Below are positions 1 through 9,617 of a stretch of DNA of 64,000 nucleotides, one piece after another. Below the pieces are notes generated by a model. The model had not been told where the DNA came from. It worked only from the letters and a program-made list of their open reading frames with translations, and searched no databases. The DNA lies in NCBI GenBank assembly GCA_002189035.1, contig NEEC01000009.1, positions 1,736,001-1,800,000 of the forward strand, given 5' to 3'. Numbering within the stretch: position 1 is the first letter of the stretch; every line of letters starts with the position of its first letter. The position numbers and the translations under genes were made by a program. Source of the DNA: Utricularia gibba. Taxonomy: Eukaryota > Streptophyta > Magnoliopsida > Lamiales > Lentibulariaceae.

Positions 1-460
1 TGCAGTTCTCCCCGGCAGCCGCCCGGCGATCAACGACCATCTGGTGAAGTTTTCGTTCGTAAACCCGAGAACTAACTTCGTACACAGAATTCGCTTATGA
101 AAAAAAAGATAGGTTTGTTTCTCCTCCTACCTGTTGCCTAGAAGCTTGTGGAGGCGGAGGAGAAGATCGACTTCGTCTTCTGTGAAGCAACTCCGGTTTA
201 TATCTGGGCGAAGGTAATTCAGCCATCTCAACCTGCAGCTTTTCCGGCATCTATTCAGTCCTGTAGCAGCAAGTTTTGTTTATTATTTTCTGGAACATTA
301 AACAAAAGAAAAACCAAGTACTGAGTAGAAGGTAGGTACCAGCTCTGAGTGGAACTAAGTGCCACTTTCCTTCACCATGGATCTCGATGCATTTCCTTAA
401 GAGGGCATCTTCCTCCTTGGTCCATGCTCCTTTCCTTAATCCTCGTACCTCTTTCGCCAT
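1..460 (-). CDS. R2R3-MYB transcription factor, anthocyanin-activator type (3' part outside window)
   Basis: DNA-binding activator of the R2R3-MYB family. Three exons are visible: 340-460, 131-260 and 1-40, with GT..AG borders and phases that join cleanly. The first 96 residues give a full R2 repeat (start [18 protein letters not shown]) and most of R3, ending at LPGRTA where the window stops. R3 carries the bHLH-contact signature [DE]Lx2[RK]x3Lx6Lx3R (D-L, R, L, L, R in [20 protein letters not shown]), which in the family means partnership with TT8/GL3-type bHLH proteins in MBW complexes. R2 wording ([18 protein letters not shown]) is closest to subgroup 6 (PAP1, VvMYBA), regulators of anthocyanin genes. 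Odd: the R2-R3 linker reads DINRSCF where relatives have IKRG-F. The subgroup call is inference, because the ANDV and KPRPR-type motifs lie beyond the edge. Confidence 0.9.
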
Positions 461-2001
461 GTTTTCTTATCGTTGGCTCTGTAAAAACAAGTAGAAGTAG
501 AGCAGAAATGTGTTGCTTTTTGATGGCTTCTCTTTCAAATTTCAGCAACTTGTTGAAATTGTAACAAGCAATTACTCCTCCCAACTGCATTTGTGTTTGC
601 AGCATACGTGCGCTTTTGCAAGCCACACACTGATCCTGTGGGGGACCTTCAAATCAATTCTAGAAAGGGATATGGCGTATTATGCCATTTCCATTTTATA
701 GATATTCGTACTGTTTCATTAAAAACACAGCATTCTGTAGCCTCTTTTATCAACATCTTGATCTTTTGGAAAATTGGAACAGCTCGAGAGAAAGCTCTTC
801 TTCTGGTTTGATGGAGTGTATGAGAATGGGCAACCCTTCACCACGGTTCATCGGCAAGACCCTGCACAAGGATTCATCTTTTCCGATTCCTCAAAGATGA
901 TCACCAGTCAGTCACTTGACCACCAGCCCAACTCAATTTCCTTGAAAATGAAAGTCGAATCGGGATGCAGGTCAATGCCTTGGACTGTTCCCAAGCGCTG
1001 ATCCGAGTTGGTGTGGGTCCAGTGGCAAGCAGGCAGGCTATTGAATGATGCATCTGGTAGGATGGGCCGGCGGCAGCAGCAATCCGCCTGCCTGTTGCAA
1101 CGGAGAAACGTGGCAAGGGGGATTCGGTGGGCACGCCGGTGGATCACCATGTGACCTTGCGGCCCAAAACCCTTATCGGGATCAACGCCCATGCGTACTT
1201 CGCATTTTACAGTTCCGCACATCAAACCCCAGGGAAGTTCATCGGGGCTCTGGTGCTGGTGCAATTCGACCAATTAGAACGTATCAAACCCCATGGAGAC
1301 GTCAAGGATCGAGAATTTCGTCTCATGGAACAAAGGGTAAATTGAGACGTATCTTGCAATTGCAATTCGACCGATTAGAGTATATCGGAAAGCATAAACT
1401 GCGGAATCACTTCTCAAGGTGTTAGGGATTACGTGCTCCTCAAATTTTGGGGATGAGGAGAGGAGCGGTTTATGATTCTCAAGGAGCAATTATGGTGTGT
1501 GTTTTGAGGCAAAAAGACAACTCTTTTTCCACAGGCATTGTCCAGAGTGTTGAGCATACAACCAAAGATGCATTGCTGTACAGAGGGGCATTCAGTTCCA
1601 CATAAACACTCCTCCTCGTCTTTTTTCGTTTTAGTTTTTGTCTGATGTAGAAACCGCTTATCGGCTAAAAAGCTGCCTCTTTTGTCTCCACTTCCGAATA
1701 TGCAGGTGTGTATGCGTGTGTGTTTATATATTAACATATTTTAATTTTTTTCCTGTTTGATGCGTTTCTATTGTATTTTATTTGGTTACTCATTTCCCGG
1801 GAACTGTTTATTTACTGTTTAAGCGCGCTGTTTTGATTAGTTTCATCTTCCCGGGATTTAGCAGCTTGACTTTGGGATACTTGCTGTTCTTTCCCATGTA
1901 AAATTTGAATCTGCTTTTAACTTCAAGAGTTCCTCTTTTAAGATGATTGTTCTTTTTTATGGTTATGCATGGCTGCGAAGTGTCTTTGTATTTTGAATCT
2001 A
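461..2001. other. intergenic: MYB upstream region plus leader of the Aux/IAA retrocopy
   Basis: No gene recognised. The MYB promoter runs leftwards from here. Bases of about 1000-1300 are more GC-rich than the flanks and hold overlapping ORFs on both strands with no motif I know. From about 1800 the sequence looks like a transcribed pyrimidine-rich leader and probably belongs to the retrocopy that follows. Confidence 0.5.
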
Positions 2002-2912
2002 ATGTCTCCACCAACTTTGGGTTTAGGGAGCCATACTGAGTGCACTGGGTTGAAAAAACGCAATTATTCTGGAGTATGAGATTGTTCATCAGTGGACAGC
2101 TCTGTTGTGCTCGAAAGAAACGTTGGAAGTTTAAATCTTAAGGCCATGGAACTAAGACTTGGTCTTCCTGGATCTCGGTCTCCAGCACATGGTTATGATG
2201 AGGGGTTTCTTCCCATACTCTCTTGTAGCAATGGGATCTCTCCCCCTTGTTACATAAGTCGGTTGTTTGCGGGAACTAGAGAAGCTCTTCCTGGGGAAGC
2301 TGGATCTTTAGCATTACAGATTCTGATTCTGGACAACCCAATTTAGCTGGTAGTTTATTTCCAAATGCTGACTCGGAAGTTTATGCCAAAATCATCCCTG
2401 GAATGCAGCAACAACTAAATTGGTGGAGTACCTCCTGGTAGCTGGTTGACTGAGTTAAGTCACAGTCTGATGCATTCTCTGTAACAGGACGCAGCTTTTT
2501 GGCTGGCCTCCCGTTCAGTTGCGTCGAAAAAGTAACCTTGTAATGAATTTCGAGTGGAAAGATGAAGTTGAATGTAAACCAGGTGGGGTGCTATTTATGT
2601 TGAGGTCAGTTTGGACGGTGCTGCACATCTCCGGAAACTAGACCTCAGGAAGGACCACACATATTCAGACCTCTCCTCTGCCCCAGAGAAGATGTTCAAC
2701 TGCTTCATCTCCACTGCATTTCGACCTCCATAAAAGCCGATTACCAACTTTAGGATTTTCTTCAATACGGCAGTGCATTCCTCATAAGCAGAATCTTACC
2801 TGCATAAGCTGTATTTCTCTATCTGTTCCAATGGGCGTTGCTTCTGACAGAATGGTCACTGGATCCTCCAATAGGCCAAAAGTTATAAAGCCATGTGATG
2901 CCATTGGATTCG
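2002..2912 (+). pseudogene. processed pseudogene of an IAA8/IAA9-type Aux/IAA repressor
   Basis: Decayed copy of an auxin-response repressor. It starts MSPPTLGLG at 2002, as IAA9-type proteins do, then a stop follows KKRNYSG. The next frame continues CSSVDSS and gives domain I, LNLKAMELRLGLPGSRSP (EAR motif LRLGL), near 2130-2175. Domain II survives as LFGWPPV near 2495, where functional proteins have the VVGWPPV degron. Domain III follows (VSLDGAAHLRKLDLR, SDLSSAPEKMFNCF, about 2605-2705), and the end of domain IV reads KVIKPCDAIGF near 2885-2912. Several stops and frameshifts separate these blocks. Spacing between domains equals that of the spliced mRNA, although family genes have introns here, so this is a retrocopy. 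Sequence to about 3200 may be its 3' UTR. It cannot encode a repressor. Confidence 0.85.
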
Positions 2913-4349
2913 GTAGTATTCACAAGAATGCTTCGTTTACACATGGCTCCTGGAATCCTTAATTTTTTTTGCCTGCAACAGGGATCCGTTTACTGGGACT
3001 GTGGAGAGGGTGAAGAATATCAAGCAGACAAAGGAGGAGTGTGCTTCATACATATTCTACGAAATGCATCCGAATCCATTCTTCAGCAAGTAATGATTTG
3101 TTGGTTGTGCCCTGCCATCAAATGCCAAGGTGGAACCTTTATTTCAGGGGCCTGATCCCTTGGACCCGCCGGCAGTTTCTAAATTCCTATTAATGTTAGA
3201 ACCCAAGAAAACTCTGCACAGATTGGTAGTATTAAGCGGCTATTTCCTTCCATTTTTACTTCAGTTCTGTTCCTTACTCTATAATTAAGGTGTCATCCTG
3301 ACATTGGTTTTTAGGAGGCTGTTTGATGACAACTGAAGAAGAATCTTGCAGACACTCATCTGTCCAATCTTTTGTGATAAAATGTGATCTTTTATGAAGA
3401 GAAGAGCGTTTCAGAGCCCTGATCATTGTTTCCAAACAGAACACAAGTTGTGGGATGGGGGAGCTCATGCTTGTGGTGGGAACACAAGCGATGTGTAAAC
3501 TTGTGAAACAACAATAAGCTGCATGGGATATCAAATCAAGGTCCCATCTGTTAGTTATCCAGCTGAAAACCTCAGGCCGTTCACGTGCAGTGTGTTCTGG
3601 GGAATTCAAATTTCATCCCATGTCACTAAAAGTTCACCGCGTAGTAAAGAACCTTTGAAGCCCGGAACAAAGCGGTCCTTTTGCTGGTATGAATTTGGAA
3701 AAGTGATCCAAGAAGCATTTGATTGTGTGGTCATTGCAGAGCATATTCATGTGCTGCTTGTAGCGAATTCCATGGGACCAGAGAGGGAGAGTGCTCCAGA
3801 AAATTATGGGTTTTGGTGATTTCAATGTGTTAAACATCGTCAACGAAATGCAGGGGTGGGGGCTTGGAGTGGGGGCCGATCCTGGTTGCCATTTTTGAGC
3901 ATTGTAGAGGGTTTTGGATGGAGGTGGCGGTTGACTGGCGCCACTGCGGCCTGCCGGTGGGGTCTTCGTTATAAGCCCAAGAAATTCCAGCCCTGGGAGC
4001 TGGCCCCCTTGCATCCCCGCGCCCACACTCTGTTTTTATTACACCCCCCACTGTCTTTCTCCTTGAGGCGAAGGGAAAACACCAACATAAAAGATTCCCG
4101 AGTCTGGTAATTAATGCTATTTAAGGTTTCGCTTCTGGAAAGAAAGGAGGGGTTGTGTGTAGTGATGCTGTGATTTTCACATTTGGATGATGTTTGGTTT
4201 GGGGGGCTTTTGCAGTGTGTGATTCTGCTGCAGCAGAAAGGGAAATATGCAAATGGATTGAAGTTCTTTTTGGTTGTTTCTTCTTTGTTTTTGTTTTTCC
4301 CTTCATCTTCATCGTCATCGTCATCCCAATTCAGGGCATTGGATCAGCG
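2913..4349. other. intergenic: retrocopy trailer and promoter of the RING-VWA gene
   Basis: No gene recognised. Short open stretches at 2980-3230 and 3274-3609 resemble nothing I know. The last 250 bases before the next start are T-rich with TCATCG repeats near 4305-4325, as in a plant 5' leader. Confidence 0.45.
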
Positions 4350-6330
4350 ATGGTTTTGGGCTGGAGAAGAGCTTTTTGTACGTCAGCCTCCGATGGGGAT
4401 GATCGAGATTCACAGCTTCCGAATGATCCCTGCATCAGGATACCCTCCAGATTTGGTGGGTTTTTCTCCAACCCGTCGTCTCCACGGCTGAGGGATTCGC
4501 CATCGGAGAGCCCAAATCTGGAACGTAGAACTGGGTTTTTTCACCGATCGGCGCCGTCTTCTCCCCGGTCCCCCTCCGCCTTTTCTCTGCTGAAATCGGG
4601 CCTGGGTTTATCAGGGGTACACAAAATCTGCACTTTTTTAGTTTGCTTTTGGATGGTGGATGATTTGATATCGGGATATCGTCTCATGATTTGGTAATCA
4701 TGGTGTTTCTGCGCAGAGTAGGTGCGGCATATGTCTCCACAGTGTGAAATCAGGTCAAGGCACCGCCATATTCACGGCGGAGTGCGGCCACACCTTTCAC
4801 TTTCCGTGCATTTCGGGTCACGCGAAGGAGCAGAGATGCCCTCTGTGCGGTTTCATTTGGAAGGATTTGCATCTTCTGAGCTGCGAGAGGAAGAAGAGAT
4901 GTGCGTTGAAGGTTTACGATGATGATGAGCCGCTGGGTTCTCCCACGGCATCGGCCGTGAGGTTCAATCCAATTCTTGAATCGGAGGAGGAAATCGATGG
5001 GTTATCTCAGGGGAAGTCGAGTCGGAATGTGATTGAAATTGGGTTGTTATCGGAAGCGGCGGTGGTGTCCGTGGGGAAGACCACCGAGACTTGCGGCATC
5101 TTACTGAAACTCAAAGCTCCGGCGGCGTCGCCGAGGAGGGTTCCCGTGGATTTGGTGGCGGTACTGAATGTCTGCGCCGCGACTGTCTCCCCCCAAGACA
5201 TTCAATTCATGAAACGGGTTCTCAGAAAGGTCGTCTCCTCTCTCTCCGCCGGCGACCGTTTCTCAATCGTGGCCTTCTCCACTGCATCCAAACGGCTGCT
5301 TCCCCTCCGCCGTATGACCACCGCCGGCCGGAGGCATGCGCGTCGGATACTCGACGCGGTCGTATCAATAGACGGCACAGGCAGCACAAGTACCGACTCG
5401 CTGAAAAAGGCGGCCAAGGTTATCGAGGACCGCCGTGAGAAAAATCCGGCGACTAGCATTCTTCTGTTCTCCCACGGGCACCGAAGCGGGCCGCTTGTGT
5501 CGTCCACTCGCTTCTCCCACCTTGAAATCCCCGTCCATTATGTCAACCTTAGCGCGTGGTGCCCCGATTCGCCGCCGCCGGACCATCGCCTCTTCGCGGA
5601 ACGTGTTTCCGGGTTACTCGGCCAATCTGTTCAAGATCTCCGTCTCCAGCTGAACCTCACCGCAGATTCAGCCCCCGCCGATATCTCCGCAGTCTACTCC
5701 TACACCGGAAAAGCCACGCTTCTCGGATCCGGATCCAGCTGTTTGCGGGTCGGGGACCTCCATTCCGAAGAAGAGAGAGAACTCTTGATCGAATTGAAAA
5801 TCCCGTCATCATTGGGGATGGGCAGCAGCGGCAGCAGGGATCGCGATCGCGATCGCCGCCGTCTACTAGCCGTCAGATGTAGTTACAGAGACCCGTCAAC
5901 GCAGCTCACACTCCACGACAAAGAGCAGTACCTCCCCATCCCCAAGCCACGCGCCGTCGGTTCCTCCTCTCGCGACATCCAGCGACTGAGGTGCCTCTTT
6001 GTCACCACACGCGCCGTCGCTGAGAGCCGCCGACAGGTCGAGCGGAACAACGTTGCTGGTGCTCACAAGATGCTGTCTTCCGCCCGAGCCATTGTGCTGC
6101 AATCTTTGTCCAGCGCCGGCGAGGATTTTGTGCGCGGGTTGGATGCGGAGCTAGCTGAGCTGAACAGCATCAGACGCCGCCGCGGGAGCAGCCCAGCCGA
6201 GGAGAAAGCCGAGCCGCGTACACCTACTTCCGCCTGGGGCGCAGCTGAGCGGCTGGCTAAAGTCGCCATTATGAAGAAGTCGTTGAACAGAGTCGGCGAT
6301 TTGCATGGTTTCGAGAACGCCGGTTTTTAG
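4350..6330 (+). CDS. EDA40: RING-H2 and VWA domain E3 ubiquitin ligase, EDA40/WAV3 family
   Basis: Putative ubiquitin ligase of the WAV3/WAVH/EDA40 group, known for root gravitropism and embryo-sac phenotypes in Arabidopsis. Two exons, 4350-4616 and 4717-6330, give 626 residues. The start MVLGWRRAFCT and the end DLHGFENAGF match EDA40 closely. The RING-H2 ligands are C92, C95, C112, H114, H117, C120, C130 and C133. A VWA domain begins near residue 232 (VPVDLVAVL) and is followed by the conserved VYSYTGKATLLGSG region and an AESRRQVERN helix. The metal-binding MIDAS, DxSxS in canonical VWA domains, reads NVCAA, so divalent-metal binding is unlikely. A GATCGC repeat makes an RDRDRDRR stretch near 5835-5860. 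WAVH2 is the alternative ortholog; linkage to SS5 favours that lineage, protein ends favour EDA40. Confidence 0.9.
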
Positions 6331-6639
6331 ACGTATATTTTATTTCATTTAAATAAATAATCAATTTTCATTACCATGGTAATAATATGTACATAATTCT
6401 TTATTTTATTATTATCTTATATATTAAAGCAAAAAAAATTCAAATATCTATTTTCGTGCATTGTGATGTATGAAAATTAGAAACATATAATTTTTTTTAT
6501 TAGTAGAAATATCTAAAATATAAAACATATAAAAATTAGAAATATCTAAAATTCTATCTACACTAAATTCTTTATCTATTAAATAAAAATGAGCAATTTT
6601 TGAAAACAAAAATACAACGATATTTCTAAATTTTCTAAG
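6331..6639. other. AT-rich spacer between two convergent genes
   Basis: Holds the 3' ends of the RING-VWA gene (+) and SEH1 (-). Strongly AT-rich, with repeated AAATATCTAAAA-like words. Likely poly(A) signal region; nothing else seen. Confidence 0.6.
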
Positions 6640-8633
6640 CTAGGGAGTGGGGGCTAGGACGGCTTGCTGACGCCATGCGCCGTTGAGGTCGGACTGCCAC
6701 AACCTCACCGTGCCATCCGCTCCGGCGGTGGCGAGGGTCATTCCACTCACGTCCCATTCCATTTGACAAACCTAAGAAAGAAACTGTCAGGCGTGTGCTC
6801 TGTGCAGCTTGGTTTATGATGTTTCAGTGGTGTTGCGCTTGGGGAATGAAGAAAGATGGGTAAAGAAGGGAGTACCCCGCCCTCATGTCCAGTGAGGATT
6901 GCAACTCTGGATGCCGAAAGGCGCCCCTCAAGGTCAGGATTCACATCGAGATGCCATATGGATGTTCCCTTTGAAGTGGCGACTGCGATGAGTTCGAAGG
7001 GCCTGGAAGGAGGATTCATTGGATTCATTGTGCGTGGTGATGAACAAAGGATTAGAGTTGAGGGTGGTGAATGTAATGACGCACCTTCCTATGTTTGGAG
7101 CCCAAGCGACAGCGTGCACCTGATCAGAATCCCTGTCTTCGGGTGAGGAAAGCTCGGCTACTGGAAGCCATCTTTGGTGATCGAGATCAAACTCCCAGAC
7201 CTGATGATTTTGTGTCAAAATAAAGTTGGGTGCAGGGGTTAAAAAGGTGTTTTTCGGGAAAAGGATGATGGCACCTTGGAAGAATTTAGAGAAGGGATAT
7301 TTGAATTGAAGCCCACAACAAAGCTTGATTGGCGAACATCTCTTCCTTTTGGATTCCATGAGATGGATGCAGAAACGCATGAAGTGTTCCGCAGATTGGA
7401 GATAACGTCACACACATTGTGAAATTCAGCCTGTACATGGGAGAGATAGCCACCGGAGTGTTTAAGGAAAAGACAACAATAATAACGTTTCACAAAGCAA
7501 GCACCTGAAGTTGCCATTTATCAAGCTCAACTACATCTGCTAGCTCATAAATTTTTATCTCTCCATCTGAAAACGCAGTAGCCTGAAATGAAAAATACTT
7601 TGCACATGAGAAAATAATTAGGTTCAAGCAGAACCATCACAACCATGTAGATTTTTTTTAAAAAAACAAGAAACTCTATTTTTCTCTATTTCTACTCAAT
7701 GTCTGACCTCTATGATGAATGTACCTCATTGCTGACCTGCCACAGGTTACTCATGTGCTACAGGGTAAAAAGGTGAGGGTCATTTTAGGAAGATTATTAT
7801 CAGGTAACATCTAAGCTTCTGGATGCTACCCTTCTTTACTTCCAGAATCTACTGAATATGTTCCCTTAAATCATCAGCTCTACAGGCTAATGCTCAGCTT
7901 TCACCACTTTTTTGTACGCATATATGAGAATCACAACTGGTAGAAATCTGGCACACGTTCAACATAAAAATACGTCATTTAAATGACAGCAGCACTAACC
8001 AATTTCAGGGACTTCGGATCATCTCCAAATTGGGCATCAAGAATTCTACCTTTTTTCCCACCAAAGCGATAGCGCATCTCCCATTGATTGATTTCATTGT
8101 CTTGAAAAGAAAGAAATACAAACAAAATAAAACAAAGATACCATATAGTGAATACAGAAAAATTATCATATCGAAGAAGGTGCAAAACACTTTAATCTAG
8201 AACCTTTCGTGATCTCTTCCCACAGTACCAGAGCTCCGTCTTCACCCAAGCAAGCAACTGCATCGCCATACTTGGGTGGAACCCAGACAATCTTGAAAAC
8301 ATTGCTATCCAATGCCTAATACACACCCATTACTAAAATTCCTCAGAACATTAACCACAATTATGAGCAAGCAACCTACGCATGCATCATTCCTTAACTG
8401 AGCCTACTTCCTTTGCTGCAGCCGAGGTAACATAACAAAAGCAGAATTAAATCGGCATATAGATCATTGAATACCTTAAATCTGGAGACAGAAGAGAAAG
8501 CGGAAGAATGTGGATCCGCAGAGTCATATACGACCACCGAGCCATCGTCGAGGCCGGCGGCCAACCGGTGGCCGCTGAAGTTCCAAGCAGTGCAATTGGT
8601 ACCTTTCTCGAGAGTCAGAATCGTCTCCTCCAT
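6640..8633 (-). CDS. SEH1: nucleoporin SEH1 (WD40 protein)
   Basis: WD40 subunit of the Nup107-160 nuclear pore subcomplex, also part of the GATOR2/SEA complex. Eight exons: 8475-8633, 8204-8315, 8000-8100, 7505-7582, 7275-7430, 7085-7200, 6876-7002 and 6640-6771, giving 326 residues, the usual plant length. Family blocks are clear: GTNCTAWNFSGHRLAAG at the start, KIVWVPPKYGDAVACLGEDG, SASISWNPKG, VWEFDLDHQRWLPVAEL, VAWAPNIGRPFELIAVAT, and the last blade QMEWDVSGMTLATAGADG-VRLW. All splice phases agree and there is no frameshift. The start follows the family; an in-frame ATG 13 codons upstream is less likely. It converges with the RING-VWA gene, 309 bases apart. Confidence 0.95.
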
Positions 8634-9617
8634 CGTCACCCTGCAACTGAATAATCGAATGAGAAATTTCAAGGGTTACGAAGTTCAAAATGGACTTGAA
8701 GGCTTAAACCCATTAATCCCAAACAATAAAATCCCGGCCGTTCCCGGCATGCCGTCGAGCCCATCTGTGACGGGCTTAGCCCGTCAGACTGACCCATCCT
8801 TGAGGACTTGAGCTCGTCCAGGACCTTTTCAATGTCACTCCAAGCCCGTGGACACGGCGACGCCCAATGAGACTCGGCACTTTTGGAGCCCGTCTGTTAG
8901 GCCACTGAGTCAGTTTCTAAAGACTGCTGGAGCTACGTTGCACTAAAATGCGTCCGATGTGAGCGTTGACTGAATACGAGATTCATTGATTTCAGAAATA
9001 CGATTTTTAGGGTGCATTAAAAATGCGTTATTTTAAAATATATACATATTATACAAAATCCAAATATAAAAACATATTCAAATAAGAGAGATATTGAATT
9101 AGTGTTCTGAAAAATGTTATTCTAAAATAATTTTAATGGTAAAAGTAATTTTATCAAAATTACTTTTAAAATACTATAAAAATTATTTTTTAAAAAATAA
9201 AGAGTTGATTACTTTTATTTATTATTTTGAGTTTTCTAAAATAATTTTTAAAAGTAAAAATAGATTTCAAAATACTGATTAAAATAATTCAATTTTAAAT
9301 AAAAGAAATATTGATAATGAAAAAGGTGTGAAGACATCCATTCTTCTAGATACTTGTCAATTATGATTAAATATATATACAACCAACTTGCACCCGATGG
9401 GATTTTCCACAAATTGCACCGAGTCGTGCAACGTGGTGCTGGAGCTCGTCTGTTGTAGATGCTGAAAAGTGTCGGACGCGGGGATGTGCGCAGTGCAGCA
9501 CCACTCGTTGCAAAATTTACAGAAAGCAGCAACATAGAGCGGAATGCTACCCGCTTAATTTACACGCAAAAACGAAGTTACAATTCTGTGAACTCCTTTT
9601 CCGAGCAGCTCCTCCGA
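8634..9617. other. intergenic: SEH1 upstream region and 3' flank of the receptor kinase
   Basis: No gene seen. The part next to SEH1 (to about 8950) has normal base composition and is its likely promoter. From 8990 to 9340 it is very AT-rich with repeated TCTAAAATAATTTT words and one perfect palindrome, described separately. Confidence 0.55.
9141..9167. repeat. perfect AT-rich inverted repeat, 12-base arms
   Basis: AAAAGTAATTTT, a 3-base ATC loop, then AAAATTACTTTT. The arms are exact reverse complements. Related words recur at about 9120 and 9236. It may be part of a decayed MITE or a transcript-end hairpin; neither is proven. Confidence 0.6.

Noticed and set aside
2980-3230. Short protein downstream of the Aux/IAA copy
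   Set aside because: No recognisable motif and no splice support; it may be the 3' UTR of the retrocopy.
4194-4349. N-terminal extension of the RING-VWA protein from 4194
   Set aside because: MVLGWRRAFCT at 4350 matches the family start; the extension is low-complexity leader.
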